From contig JAPWGK010000016.1 of the NCBI GenBank assembly GCA_029641185.1, forward strand, positions 496,001 through 560,000: DNA of 64,000 nt. Direction: 5' to 3'. The notes beneath the pieces were generated by a model. It saw only the letters and a list, made by a program, of their open reading frames with translations. It searched no databases and was not told the origin of the DNA. The DNA is from Pseudofabraea citricarpa (taxonomy: Eukaryota; Ascomycota; Leotiomycetes; Helotiales; Dermateaceae). The position numbers were made by a program, and so were the translations under genes. Below, piece after piece: positions 34,973-46,814 of the stretch. Each line of letters starts with the position of its first letter. Within the stretch, counting starts at the first letter, position 1.

Positions 34973-37234
34973 GACTTATTTCTTTTCTAGAACAGAAATA
35001 AAAGTATGATGAAAAGCTGAAGAAAGCTTTGGATAAAATGAAGTCGTGATTGAATAGTCTAACAGTCTGACTGAGATGGGCGGATTAGCACTCGTCGGTT
35101 AGGCAAAAGACGACTAGTGAATTGAAATGTAAAAGGGGTTTTGATATTTTGCTTATAGATGCTAATAGAATTTAAAAGGCAATGTACTTGTTTATATAGA
35201 TTAGATGTTGGAGACATCTGGTTGAGATGATGATATTTTACGTCAATTAGTCGAGGAGACAAACCTGATTCAAGCCGGAACCATACCCAATTCGGAATTC
35301 ACCGAGCAGCTAACTCCGAGGTAATAATTACATGATCAGCTTAAAACTGATTGGAAATAATGAACTTGCTTAGCATTTGAAGATGATCAAGAGGAGATTG
35401 TCCTCAGTATGTTACTAATATTACTTAATTACAGGCTATTCTGGTTTTGTATATAAATAGATTAAAGAAAACAAAAATACCTAGCTATTTCCTGTGCGGA
35501 TTTGTTATCATATCAGAAAAGCAGAATGAATCTTGATGCGTGCAAGACGCCTCTGTTGGATTTGTTTCCCCAGATTATAAGTCGTTTGAATCACTATTAT
35601 ATCTTTGTTTGAAAAGCATTCGTCTTCATTTATCAGTTGTTCTTTGAATAGCTCCAAGTGGTCGTGCAGCGGAAAAGTGAAGGCAAAGTTCACGAAAGCC
35701 GAAGCAGCAGGGTGAGGTAAGATGCATATTTTTCATATCTGAGGCCTGTAAATCGGTAAGTTTCAATTGAGAAGATCAGCTGGAGGTAGCTGAAATATGT
35801 AATAGAAATATTCTCATTGCCATTTCCACTTCGGTTGCCAACCTGTCCAACCTGTCTTATCATTGCGTACTTTTCTTCCTTGCAATTGATAACACGGTTT
35901 GCTTATCCCACAAAGCCTGGTCTGCTTGATCGTCCTATAACAAGCATGCCCATGACTGATTCTTTTTCCTTGCGAGCCATCAACCGCTGTGACTTTTACA
36001 GATCCTCAACTGCTGGAAAGCCAACGCATTGAAAAAAATAAAATAGATTACTCTCAGACTCTTTAGCACATGACCTAAGCAGTGTACCTAGGTATCCAAT
36101 TCAAATCAAACTCCAATATCATGCAGAAAGAAAGTATACAGTGCTCTGAATTCAACTTAAGATTTACGGGCACAGTGAGATGAACCTCGGCCTTCGGGTT
36201 CCGGAGTCCGGAATGACAACATGAAGTTTACTTCATGTGAAAGGCACGCGGAAAGCTTTGGTAAAGGCTCGACCTAAGTTTAAAGGTGCTGCTACTCAGT
36301 AGACGTTTTCTATCACTTGCCATAACTATCTACGATATCTAGTCATGGTAGGGTCAAAATACGTGACCGAAGAGGGCAGTTTGGAAGGACATGGATAAAT
36401 CACAAAGACATTAAAAGTCGCCGTAGAATTATTTGATTTCGTCCCATCCAGACACAACAACAATGTCCTCTTAGTATGTTTCCTCCAATCATCATAGACA
36501 GGATGACCTTGCCTTGCCTGATATACACAAACCCCACATTCACGTATTCTAAGCGATATGTATGGTCGAATCCAAACAGCACAGCCCTTACCCCCGCGAC
36601 CCCAATCTCAGCACAGAACATGCATCCCTGTGCGAGGGGATCAGAGTACTAGATCCCAGCAACGAGTATAGCGAATTCCATCCCTACAAGCGGTAGGGCT
36701 TACAAAGTCGACCGGATTTAAACTTTCTTGACACGGGGGCTTGGGCCAGTCACTCGGGGCCGTTGCCAAGACCGAGAGGATTCGCATCCTAAATCAGCTT
36801 GCCCAGCAATTGAAGGACGGGATGACAGAGTAATTCCCTCAAAGAACCTTTTCCCAAGATGTCCCAGGTGCTTCGTATGGTCTCGCAGAATGTTGAGGTG
36901 ACCCCGCAAAGAAAGAGAGGCTTAGCAGCTCGCTTAGGCTATTTCTTTTCGACATAAGCTTTTCCCGTTTACCGGTTGCTGTCCCGTTCCAGTAAGCTTA
37001 AAGTTTAAAGCTGACAAGTCGTTCGAGTTGGTGAGAAACCAATGCTTGGAAAAGTATAGCGAGCGCTATAGCAGTTATTGAGCCGGCTGAACTAATTGAT
37101 ATCAGCGTGTACACAGACTGAAGTATGTAAACTCACAGTATAAATGCTTCTTCATATTCCCGTCCTAGAATCTACATCAAAAATCTTCTCATTCATTTCC
37201 CAACTCATTTTCTCGTTCATCCCCAAAGCTCAAA
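34973..37234. other. intergenic region
   Basis: About 2.3 kb, AT-rich, between divergent genes. Small open frames (35817..36032, 36400..36621 and others) show no family features. No gene, tRNA or repeat recognised. Confidence 0.5.
37139..37145 (+). promoter_or_regulatory. TATA box of the cupredoxin gene
   Basis: TATAAAT about 95 bp upstream of the ATG at 37235, followed by pyrimidine-rich 5' leader sequence. Good spacing for a fungal promoter; motif-based inference. Confidence 0.45.
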
Positions 37235-37943
37235 ATGATCTCTCCAGCTCTTCTTCTTCTTTCTGCTCTCCCCTACGCCCTGGGACAAACTACCTCGACC
37301 ACTGCACCAAGCAGTGTTCAAACAGTAGCTGTTGGTCAAGATGGCCTCGTGTTCACTCCTAGTAGTGTAACAGCAGCTGTAGGAAGTAAAGTCGAATTTG
37401 TCTTCTATCCTCAAGCACACTCTGTCGCTCAATCATCATTCGACAGTCCGTGTGCGCCTTTGAACGCAGGTGCCTTCTTCAGTGGTGGCATCACAACATC
37501 AGGATCTGGACCTAATCCAGAAACCTTCACCATTACCATCAATGACACCGCTCCAATCTGGTTCTACTGTGCTGCACCAGCACATTGTCAGGCTGGCATG
37601 GCAGGAGTTATCAACCCTTCGTAAGTTCTTTCCCAGCTTAGCCAGCAAATGCAATGCTAATGACGTTAGAACAAACACGTCGGCAACTCTCGAGTTGTAT
37701 ATTGCAGCCGCAGGAAATGTCGGAACTACCACAGCTCCTGCTGGGGTTCAGGGAGGTGTTCTTGGATCTGCGGGTGCAGCCAGCTCTGCTACACCTTCTG
37801 CTTCTGCTTCTGGAAGCAGAACTTCGGCCAGTGGCTCTGCTGCTACAGCTACTCCAACAAGTGGTGCCATTCTGGGCTCCCAATTCAGAAGTGACTTGTT
37901 GGGTATGGGTTTAGTTGCGGGTGCTCTTGGTCTTGTTATGTAA
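37235..37943 (+). CDS. secreted GPI-type cupredoxin (serine-rich plastocyanin-like protein)
   Basis: Exon 1 is 37235..37620 and exon 2 is 37670..37943, in frame, 219 residues. It has a signal peptide (MISPALLLLSALPYALG), then one cupredoxin domain: His in FYPQAHSVAQSSF, and Cys, His and Met in YCAAPAHCQAGM (C-x4-H-x4-M), matching type-1 copper ligands. A Ser/Ala/Thr-rich linker and a hydrophobic C-terminus (LLGMGLVAGALGLVM) suggest a GPI anchor. Fungal members are extracellular serine-rich proteins of the cell surface with unclear redox partners. Copper binding is predicted from the ligands and is not shown. Confidence 0.9.
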
Positions 37944-38158
37944 AACTCGACGGCTGTAGTAGGCTTTCCCCAAGCGCTTGAAATTCGAGATTGTCGAGAT
38001 ATCTTCGAGGTGGCCTGTTTCTTTATTTAATTTTGTGTAATTGTATACCATCATGTTGAACTCCGTGATTCCCAATACATGCTTTCCGCACACATATACT
38101 GTGAATTTTGTGATCATCGCTCTCCGTCGCTAAAGCTCTTGTCTGATTCTAGACTTGA

Positions 38159-39417
38159 TTAGCCTCCTAAGATGATGTTGGCGATTGCTTTGCGGTCTTC
38201 CATGATCGCTGCTTGGCAAGGGATGTGCATAAGTATGGACCAATTTGGACCAAGAATTCTTTGAATTATAAGGATATCACGATCTGGGATCCCATCTACC
38301 CACCAAAGCGTGTTCACCAACTTTGTGAAGGCTAAGTAATGTGATATAATTACCAATGCTCTTGGTTGGCTTGCCCTTACGGCTGCAACAAAATCGGCTT
38401 TCAAATAAGAAGGCCAGGAAACAACTCGAATGTTCAAGGCTGGGCCAAGTCCATCTGACTGTAAGCTGGCAAACAGTATACCAAGACTGTCCAATGCGGC
38501 GCAGTATGTCTCAAAATATGAAAACTCAGGATCGTCTGGTTGCATATTTGCAAGCATGTCTAACAACAACTGGGGCACAGCCGGAATCACCGACAATTCG
38601 GTGAGATTTCTTCGAAACATTGGTGCCACACTGGTTTGGTTAGCACCGGCGAGCCCTCCTTTCATCATCATAACGGCAGACAATCCTCTATATAGACCCA
38701 GCCAATGATTGATGTAAAGATCATCGTCGCCGGTATGATAATCCTTGGAAACAAGAACCACCAGTAGTAGTGACATTACCAATGCGGCTTCAAAATTGTC
38801 TGCAGTGACATTGTTCAGAGCATTGCGAAAGCCGCTTATAGCTTGTCCACGGTAAATATCTGTTTGCTGCCGGATTTCGGCGGAATGCGGAACCAAGACC
38901 TGAAGATGAAGTGATGCCATTCCCAGGACAGCACTCATGAGAAAATCGTGCTCAAAGGCGAGCTGAGGTACCCGGACTTGAAGGACTCCGTTGGTATCTG
39001 CGATATTGGCAACCGACAGAGCATTCCACGTGTACATGGAATAATGATGCATCAGCCGCAAATCGAAGGTTGTTAGATTTCTCGTTGAAGTACTGATAAC
39101 TGGCTCAAGACTCCCGGGTATTTCTCCCATTCCGTCATCGCTCGAAGATGATGTTGAACCAGACCGTCTAACGAGTGCCTGGGATTCCCTGGGAGATGTC
39201 GACTCCAATTTGCTGGGCCGAGCAACATAAACACACTCAATATTCCTCAAAGTACAGAAAGCACAAGTAGGGTGTTGTTCATCGCACTGGGAAATAATCA
39301 GCTATATCAGGTGTGTTAAAAATTGCAAATTAATACCTTGATTTTTCTCGTTTTGCAGGTGACGCATCCCGCTCTGGACTTCTTATGAGGTCGCTTGGTG
39401 ATGAAGTCGGCCGTCAT
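38159..39417 (-). CDS. Zn2Cys6 transcription factor
   Basis: Exon 1 is 39417..39337 and exon 2 is 39286..38159, in frame, 402 residues. The zinc cluster is split by the 50-nt intron: CVTCKTRKIK in exon 1 joins CDEQHPTCAFCTLRNIEC in exon 2, giving C-x2-C-x6-C-x6-C-x2-C-x6-C. Without the splice only half of the finger is read. The remainder is the helical middle-homology region of fungal regulators of the Sterol uptake control/UPC2-like layout (short protein, single regulatory domain). It is a nuclear DNA-binding regulator; targets unknown. Its neighbours (cupredoxin, ORC5) do not form an evident pathway. Confidence 0.88.
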
Positions 39418-39891
39418 GGTTGCGACCCTCTCGAGAAAACGTGTATCGTTTTTGTATTCTCATGAAGGTAACTCTTCCACTCGGAAAGAAAAGAGGTGAG
39501 GCGGAAAAGATCAGGTCAAAGAAGGTTTGAGATAGATACTCCGTATAGAACGCGGTGGAACCAATACACCACGTGATATAAAAAAGGAGACAGGGCCGAC
39601 CAAGAGGGAGGTGCAGATGTAGAGGCAAAGAGGCAGGTGAGAAGGCAAGCCGTGAGATGACAACAAGGGCACGGTGGTTGATGAGGATATAAAAGAGACC
39701 AGACAGGGTGCCCGAACTCATAGTCTGATATTCAGATGTCTGTCAGCCCAGTGGTCGGCACTAGGCTCCGAAGGTGACATGTACAAGGATCAACTACCCG
39801 CCCACGTCTTGCACCGCCGCAAAGCTACAGGCGCGTCCGCCCGTCCACGACGCGACAACGAATATCTACAATCGCATCTAGCCTACTGGGA
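39418..39891. other. divergent promoter region Zn2Cys6 factor / ORC5
   Basis: A 474-bp region between head-to-head genes; purine-rich on the plus strand near 39580-39660. No specific site assigned. Confidence 0.4.
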
Positions 39892-41478
39892 ATGCCTTCA
39901 ATGTTTGCTCTACCTAGCGAGTTGCTCGTATCGGCCATCAGCGCCCAATTCCCATGTCGTGATGTACAGATTCGAACTTTAGCCACCCTGTTGTTGGTCA
40001 GTGACTTTCCAACCCTGTCGCAAGCCTTGTCCTTCACTGTCAATGGACACACCAGTTAACTGACTCAATGATTACAGTCGGCCCCTAGCAAGAATATTGT
40101 TCTTCATGGCCTCGAGGCAACAGGCAAAAGTGCAATATGCGAGACTCTCCTTTCAGCGCTGTCCGACGAGGCGAAGCAGCTCAATGGCAATCATAATCGT
40201 AGTACCCAAGTCGAAATTAGCCATGCCACCATAAGAAGCCGGGAATGCATAACGGGAAGGCATTTGTTAGAGCAGACTGTTGGTGCAGTTGCCAAGGCTG
40301 TGAAGTATACCAACAAAGTAGGACGCTGTGAGAATATAGCACAGCTAGTTGTGGAAATTGGGAGGTTGTTAGATTCCTGGTCGAATCAAGGTACCTCCCC
40401 AGGGAGATTCGTCTTGGTGTTTGACGGCATCGATCGGCAGAAGGAGGCACCAGGGACTTTGCTTCCAGCTTTAGCAAGATTGGGCGAGATTGTACGTTGT
40501 TAGAATCAAGAAACTTGAACTTGGCTAATTTATCTTTAGATTCCCAACCTAACAACAATTTTTATAGTAACTTCCCCGAGACCGCATTTCCTACATCTCC
40601 CTGGAGTACCTCATATCGAATTCCCAACATATCAAAAATCGGAACTCCTACAAATACTCTCTGCGACCGAACCAACACCACAGCTACCTGATGGTCCAGA
40701 AGAAACAAAAGGGTTCTGGAATAGATTTTGCTCGGCCGTCTGGGACTCGTTAGGAAAGCACTCTGGTCGCGATATTATATCATTTCGCCTTATCTGTCTC
40801 CGGCTGTGGCCTGCCTTTGTAGCGCCAGTCTTAGATGACACTTATAGCGCTAAAGAATTTGGCCGTGTTTTGGTTTTCAAGCGGTCACTTTTCCAAGATG
40901 AAAAGGTCCTTGTACCCAGCATCGCTTCACACTACAAGGCAGCTGGTACGGTTTCAAAGAGGAAGCAGCAAGGAATTGGCACCCAGCTTCCTTATTTCTC
41001 ACGAATCTTACTTGTGGCAGCCTATCTCGCTTCATTCAACCGGCCAGTGACTGACCAGTTACACTTTATGAAAGGTGCTGCAGCAAAGCGGCGCAAGAAG
41101 GGAGGTGGAACGGCTCTTTCTCGAGATCAACATGGTGTAGCCAAGAGTCGGAAGATCTCCAGAAAACTTTTAGGCCCACAAGCTTTCATTCTCGAGAGGA
41201 TGTTAGCAATTTTCCATGCAATAAAACTCGATGCGGATGATGGGAATAGGGTCGGACGCACAAGAAGGAAAGGGCCTGGAGGGCAAGCTGGTGATGCGGA
41301 TATTCAAATGGCCATTGCAACATTGGCGAGCTTACGTTTGTTGGTCAAGATCGGGGCTGCTAATTCAGCAGATACTCTTGAAAGTGGCAGCAAATGGCGA
41401 GTAACAGTCGGTTGGGATTTTGCCAGGAGCATTGCCAGAAGTGTTGGCATTGAAGCTGAAGATTATCTTGCCGATTAG
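39892..41478 (+). CDS. ORC5: origin recognition complex subunit 5
   Basis: Exons 39892..39996, 40078..40491 and 40540..41478 join in frame to 485 residues. The start supplies the conserved LPSELLVSAISAQFPCRDVQIR. Walker A is GLEATGKSA (residues 46-54) and Walker B is FVLVFDGID (146-154), so the AAA+ ATPase core is intact. The C-terminal half (FSRILLVAAYLASFNRP onward) is the ORC5 winged-helix region, with a basic insert (AAAKRRKKGGGT). ORC5 is part of the six-subunit complex that marks replication origins and loads MCM helicase. Initiation could also use the ATG at 39901. Confidence 0.93.
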
Positions 41479-42512
41479 AGCCGGTATATTCTGAATTCAA
41501 GCACTTCACGCTCACCTTTTCAAAACACTGCACAGTCGAACGGTTCAAGAGATTACGCAAAGAAAGACTGTGCGGCTGACTCTGCTTCCCTCATAAGCAT
41601 CCCGTGTGGAATTCTCTTTCCCGGCCAGATTGATCCTCCGACTTAATACGTGTCGGCTATAGGCTTGTCCCTTATTCTTATTTTTGTGGCGCCTCTGGAC
41701 CGGTCATTGCTAAAAGCATATGATAGTGCTTGTTTAGAATGGTTCACATGCTAATCATGAAATACCCTAGACAAAATATATGCAGACAAATGGATGGCTG
41801 GCATACTAACTTCCGATGCGACCATGAAAGACAGCAACCCGCTCACCACTCGAAAGTCGGATCGCATAGCTACATCATGGTCTGAAGATGTTTGAAAGAT
41901 CTCGAAAGATTATGTTCAGGCCGGGGTCAAAGTGTTCCCGGCTTGGTACGGGTAGGTAAGCAATATTGTGCTTTGACGGAGGTTGATCCGACGGAAACAA
42001 AGGCTGATGGACATACTCAGTGGCCAGGCTGTGCATTGTTACAAGATGCAGGAACAGGTGAAGGAACTATCAGCGCAGAGCACAAGAGGTCAACAACAAC
42101 AACACACCACCTCATGCGATGCGATTTGTTTCCATCCGACCCACATTTCAAGCGAGCGGATTTGAAGATTCGAAGGTTCGGTTGCCACGTGACCGTCCCA
42201 AGCTGCCAGTTCTGGATGCTCACCACATTAGTGTGTTTCCGCAATCGCTTCCGCTAGCTGAACTCTGCTGTAATAAAGACCGCCCGAATCCCTCCAGCTG
42301 AGAAGCATTCTGTCACTCTATCATCTTCAGCTGTGCCGCCCAACCTCTTTAGAAAGCTGACATAAAAAGACACTTGCATTCCGACATCAACAAGACAAAC
42401 TGCTGGCACTACAACCATCTCTTTTTCTTCCTTCTACATCAAATCACCAGCGGGAATAAACTGCTTGGCCGCTTACAACTCGGTCCGCAACAACATCGCG
42501 AAATCCGCAACA
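41479..42512. other. intergenic region
   Basis: Between ORC5 and the FSH1-like gene. Open frame 41892..42257 (plus) and its minus shadow show no family features. The last 200 bp are pyrimidine-rich and fit a promoter/5' leader. Confidence 0.5.
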
Positions 42513-43202
42513 ATGAGTGGGACGGCGGCAGCAAAGCCTGCCATCCTTTGTCTCCATGGAGGCGGTACCTCAGCCATGATTTTCAGGTTCCAGACCATGA
42601 GAGTACGCAGAGAACTAGATTCGACTTTTGACTTTGTCTTTATTGACGCTCCATTCGAGTCTAAACCGGGTCCGGGTGTCGTGCCAGTATTCGAAGACTG
42701 TGGACCTTTCTACTCATGGCTGCACTTGGGACAGACGGAGGGGTTACTTCCGAAAGAAACGCGCGAACTCCTCAAGAAGACGATGGATAAGCAAGTCGCT
42801 ACGACAGGAAGGCCATTCGTTGGCGTTCTGGGCTTCTCGCAAGGCACCAAAATCGCTTCGGGTCTCTTACTCCAGCAGCAGTGGGATCTGGAAGCCAAGG
42901 ACCCCGAACGAAAGCCAACCAACTTCCACTTCGGTGTCTTCCTGATGGGCGCCCCTCCACCACTGCCGGAAAAACTACAGGCCGCCGCTGCAGGGCAGAA
43001 GATTAGCATCTCTAGTGTTCATGTCGTTGGTCTCAAGGATCCTATTATCGAGTGGACGAGAGCGCTTTGCTCTGATCATTTCGACGAGGGGCACGTGACG
43101 TATATGGAACTCGACGCCGGTCATCACTTGCCAGATGGGAAGCACCAGCAAGACTCGGCAAAGATCGCAAGAGCGGTTCTGGATATCTGGGCTCACGTAT
43201 GA
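42513..43202 (+). CDS. FSH1-family serine hydrolase
   Basis: Single exon, 229 residues, start ATG at 42513 (MSGTAAAKPAILCLHGGGTS). The alpha/beta-hydrolase core shows the oxyanion-loop LCLHGGGTS, the nucleophile elbow GVLGFSQGTK, an Asp candidate in VVGLKDPIIEW and the catalytic His in ELDAGHHLP. This matches the FSH1/DUF341 family, which includes LovG-type thioesterases that release polyketides. No polyketide synthase is present in the window, so a biosynthetic role here is not supported. Cytosolic; substrate unknown. Confidence 0.88.
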   Translation: MSGTAAAKPAILCLHGGGTSAMIFRFQTMRVRRELDSTFDFVFIDAPFESKPGPGVVPVFEDCGPFYSWLHLGQTEGLLPKETRELLKKTMDKQVATTGRPFVGVLGFSQGTKIASGLLLQQQWDLEAKDPERKPTNFHFGVFLMGAPPPLPEKLQAAAAGQKISISSVHVVGLKDPIIEWTRALCSDHFDEGHVTYMELDAGHHLPDGKHQQDSAKIARAVLDIWAHV

Positions 43203-44510
43203 AATTTGATGGTGGTTTACAAATGGATTCCTCTTTCCTACTTTTTCTATTGGGGAGAACACTCCGGGATGCTTGCTATTTTTGGGTTACATGGTGTTCG
43301 GGGGTAGATTTTTGAGGGCCGGAAATATTATTATACACTGAAACGAACGAGCTAGGAGATAGAGGGCTTGAGAATGAGCTATTTGGAATGGGACTCGAGA
43401 CACTTTAGATGGTCGGTCAGAAAGAGCGTTGACGATTCAAGCGAGACTTAAAAGAGAAGAATATACCTACGTAGCCGCATCGGAAAATAGAAATCATCTG
43501 ATAAATAATTGGCTTTCCTCAAAAAACTCAAAGCTCAGCCTCACGTTTCAAATCCGTCTTCACTTCTGCAGCACATACATGCCTTACCGGCTTACTATAA
43601 GAAGAACTTTATGATGGCATGATGTATTAACGTCGCACCACAGCACCTTGGTCACATGATTGCCGAACCTCATTCTCCTCGTACTACTTTCGTCTCAGAC
43701 GTTGCTCCGTATAAAATAGTATCGTACCTTTCTCCCTTAATCATCTGTTCCCGGATTCCTGGCTAATGGACCTTCGAGGAAAGTGTGCTCGATTTGGTGA
43801 CTTTGTCTCCGAACGACAACGGTTACTGTGCACTTTTGCCAGCAGAGAGGAATTGGCATTGCTGGCCGCGTTGATCGCCTCAGATCAGCATGACGATAGC
43901 TGTTTCCTTTAATTGGGAATAATTTCTGGTATAGCTTCTGACCAAGATGTTAAGAGCGTTCTACGAGCTAAAGTTAGTTTATTATGTCGATCTAGGGGAT
44001 ATAACTGGTAGTTTATGAACCTTACTAAACTCTAAAGACTTAATAAGAAAACGGTATTCTAAGCTGTTGAAACTCATGTAGCTGTTTTCTAGGTGGATCG
44101 TTCAAATCCATCTATTATTCGAACTCTGTTCTTAAAGGTTGGGCATGCTTTTACCCCAACTGCGGCTTGGCCTTCTGCAATAGAGGTTCACATACCCGCC
44201 ACGCTATCAAGCATTCATTTGTACAATTTCTGATACCTTCGTTGAACTTTCAGACCTTGATTAATTATCTTCTCAGCCTATCCATTCATTAAAATATCTA
44301 CTGGCATTCCTTCGAGTCACCTAGCTAGTCTTGCAGTCTACTGATAATAGCTCCCCGTGCAGAACCAATGAATAAAGCATATCTCAAATGTTGTTCCTTT
44401 TCCCTCTAATCATGGCCTATCTCTATCAGTGCTTGTTCCACGTGATATCTGTTGTAGCCACTCCTATACTTATCTTTTAGCGCTTCTCAACTTCTCCCCT
44501 TCTCCATCCC
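43203..44510. other. start of repeat-rich accessory island
   Basis: No gene recognised. It holds a diverged copy of a repeat also seen near 55036-55122 (43780..43850, shared TTTTGCCAGCAG) and one copy of a duplicated segment (44172..44290). The rest is AT-rich and stop-rich. Confidence 0.55.
44172..44290 (+). repeat. segmental duplication A, left copy
   Basis: Nearly identical, same orientation, to 50356..50520. Both begin with a shared CTTCTGCAATAGAGGTTCAC and both contain TTCGTTGAACTTTCAGACC. The left copy lacks about 35 bases present in the right copy after the shared GCATTCATTTG, so it is either a deletion here or an insertion there. Confidence 0.85.
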
Positions 44511-44872
44511 TCAAGTCTCCCATAGCCGCGCCTTACCTCGATCTGTTATCACATCCCTCAAGTCTCCCATAGCCGCGCCTTACCTCGATCTGTTACCACA
44601 TCCGCAATACTTATCATCTGCAGCCAGCACATGATCGCGCGTCTTACATCTCCCAATCTCCACTCCTCAAGTCTTCCATAGCCGCGCCTTACCTCGATCT
44701 GTTACCACATCCGCAACACTTATCATCTGCAGCCAGCACATGATCGCGCGTCTTACATCTCTCAATCTCCACTCCTCAAGTCTTCCATAGCCGCGCCTTA
44801 CCTCGATCTGTTACCACATCCGCAATACCTATCATCTGCAACCAGCAGATGATCGCGCGTCTTACCTCAGCT
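44511..44872 (+). repeat. 109-bp tandem repeat array
   Basis: Units begin at 44558, 44667 and 44776 with TCAAGTCTYCCATAGCCGCG, spacing exactly 109 bp, with only a few differences; an extra partial 47-bp copy begins at 44511. The array ends about 100 bp before the ATG of the CCCH-RRM gene, so it forms its promoter or 5' leader region. Confidence 0.92.
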
Positions 44873-44969
44873 ACCTCATCTACGCGCCCTATTATCTCCA
44901 CAACAACCAATTGAAAGCAACCAATTCGTTTCATTTCATCACTCAAGATTAGACTGGAGTCTCTTCAAG

Positions 44970-46019
44970 ATGGAAGATGAAGATTATGGTGGCTGGGAAT
45001 ACCCTGCTGCTCTCAAGGACTTGGTGCCCGAAGAAATCGAGCCAGATTCCTCACATCTGATTTTGAGTGTTTGCCCTCTATCTTTGTTCAAATCAGACAC
45101 CAGCACTGCATTCCATAACGGCTCAGACTCATGTGGCCTCAAGGCAGTCTGTGAGGTAAGTTATCTGCTTCGTTGTTATTTGGGCTATGTTAATTATGGC
45201 CAGTTTTTCAATGGTAACGGTTGCACGAATGGAGCAAGTTGCCCAGATGCCCATATCAAGCGAGCGTGCCTCAAGTTGGTCCAATACGGTCTATGCTGCG
45301 AGCCAGAATCTGGAAATCATGAGCATTTCCGGTTATTCGACCATGAGAACGACATCAAACAAATGCGATATATCTTCAATAAGATTTCGGATCACTCTAT
45401 GGACCCGTCCCAACCGCGCTGTCTCAAACCCCATAGCCACCACGATGAAGTTCAACGCCAGGCCAAGACATTAGAATCTTTATTGCCGAGATTGCAACCA
45501 TACTGGCCTGCAATATTGAACGATACAAAATTCCCTAGCGAGGATCTCTTAAGATCTTTGTCCAACAACTCCTACTATGTCACCAATATGTACCCGACAG
45601 CAGCTTCCTCGCTAGACTCAGAGCCCCAACTACAGACACCATCGCAAATACAAGAATCCAATAGAAATCCTTTGGTACATCAATCTAGAGGACCACAGTT
45701 TCCTGACAAGCTGCTTACTCGCCTTGAATCTAATGATGGGGCGTATCGTAACATCACGATAAACCGTCGCTATCATGAACAGCTGGCGCGTAAACCCCAC
45801 ATTTCTGTCCACAATTTACCCCAGTGGTTAACCGCTGACGAGTTACGCTCTATGTTCCAAGCATTCGGGCAAATTACATCTGCTGTCGTCATCAAGAAGC
45901 GTAAATACGGATTCGTACTTTTCTCCCAATCAAGCTCCGCAATCATCGCACAACATCAGATGCACGGATATATCATAGGGCAACGGAGGATACGCGTCGA
46001 TATCAGAAATAAGCTTTGA
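44970..46019 (+). CDS. CCCH zinc-finger plus RRM protein
   Basis: Exons 44970..45155 and 45204..46019, 333 residues. The 48-nt intron (GTAAGT...GGCCAG) contains no stop and is a multiple of three, so the frame is open either way. Only the spliced form makes a clean C-x7-C-x5-C-x3-H finger (CEFFNGNGC-TNGASC-PDAH, about residues 61-80), followed by more Cys/His. The last 75 residues are an RRM with RNP2 ISVHNL and RNP1 KYGFVLFS. It is probably an RNA-binding protein of nucleus or cytoplasm. The centre is Ser/Gln-rich. It sits just downstream of the 109-bp array, inside a duplicated, repeat-rich block. No named orthologue is recognised. Confidence 0.75.
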   Translation: MEDEDYGGWEYPAALKDLVPEEIEPDSSHLILSVCPLSLFKSDTSTAFHNGSDSCGLKAVCEVSYLLRCYLGYVNYGQFFNGNGCTNGASCPDAHIKRACLKLVQYGLCCEPESGNHEHFRLFDHENDIKQMRYIFNKISDHSMDPSQPRCLKPHSHHDEVQRQAKTLESLLPRLQPYWPAILNDTKFPSEDLLRSLSNNSYYVTNMYPTAASSLDSEPQLQTPSQIQESNRNPLVHQSRGPQFPDKLLTRLESNDGAYRNITINRRYHEQLARKPHISVHNLPQWLTADELRSMFQAFGQITSAVVIKKRKYGFVLFSQSSSAIIAQHQMHGYIIGQRRIRVDIRNKL

Positions 46020-46107
46020 TTTCGTTATTATCATCGCTTTAGCAGCTCTGTTCTCTGGAGATATACGAAGCAGACTAGTACTCCCACAATGCACCAAGAA
46101 TGTATTC

Positions 46108-46163
46108 TCAAGCACTCAAGCACTCAAGCACTCAAGCACTCAAGCACACAAGCACACAAGCTC
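46108..46163. repeat. 8-bp microsatellite (CTCAAGCA)n
   Basis: About five CTCAAGCA units followed by CACAAGCA variants, in the 3' flank of the CCCH-RRM gene. Confidence 0.9.
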
Positions 46164-46301
46164 CTACTTTGTAGGTAGATATAATTCACAAATAGACACA
46201 GGATTCAATTAGTAATTGAAATAATATCAAAACAAAATACGTGTTCCTCCCTCTGTGATATCTTGCCGCCGAACTCTGTGGGAGTGCCGTGAAAGATGAT
46301 T
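46147..46301 (-). repeat. segmental duplication B (inverted partner at 50511..50664)
   Basis: The reverse complement closely matches 50511..50664, including ACTCCCACAGAGTTCGGCGG and ATATCTACCTACAAAGTAGG. About 150 bp each, 4.2 kb apart and inverted. Confidence 0.85.
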
Positions 46302-46814
46302 TTCGGTGGTATTCGTGCTATCCCCATCTGCGAAGATATACATAAATTTAATCAACATCACCTGCCGCTTATGCCAACCACTTTGATCTGTTTGCGCTAG
46401 AACCGTGGAATCGCCTCTAAGCTCGTTTGTTCTTCTAGAGTTACATTCGAAGGGAGTAAGAGTTTCGTTATAATTTCCGATATACCGTAGCTCGTAGATC
46501 TTGGTCCCGAAGGAGAGTGTTTGGTACCTATATATGATTGCTAGTAGGGTCGGTACACCTCGGTCGCTAATAACAAACTCGTCACTTATTAATTTATTAA
46601 TATATATATCCCTTCTACCCTTTTAATAAAACCGCAAGAACCTTAAGGGAAGATTGTTTTATATCTTTGTATCAAGAGTCTAGAAGCAAAGTGGATAGTT
46701 CTTTTTCTAATCAACTAGTCTAGTTACGTTACGAGAAGAGAAGACGAAAAATAACGACCGCGTGTGACATGCCTTTGTAATCGGAGTGGATTGACTACAT
46801 TAGAAAAGGAATAT
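46302..46814. other. non-coding, repeat-derived stretch
   Basis: AT-rich. 46497..46646 is a decayed relative of the repeat at 54610..54735 and 54838..54983 (shared AATAACAAACT and AAAACCGCAAGAACC-like ends), with C:G to T:A changes concentrated in this copy. Confidence 0.5.

Noticed and set aside
42513..43202. Polyketide-cluster thioesterase
   Set aside because: The FSH1 family includes such enzymes, but no synthase or other cluster genes are nearby; the neighbours are ORC5 and repeats.
44095..44120. tRNA T-arm-like GTTCAAATCC
   Set aside because: No D-arm, anticodon arm or acceptor pairing upstream.
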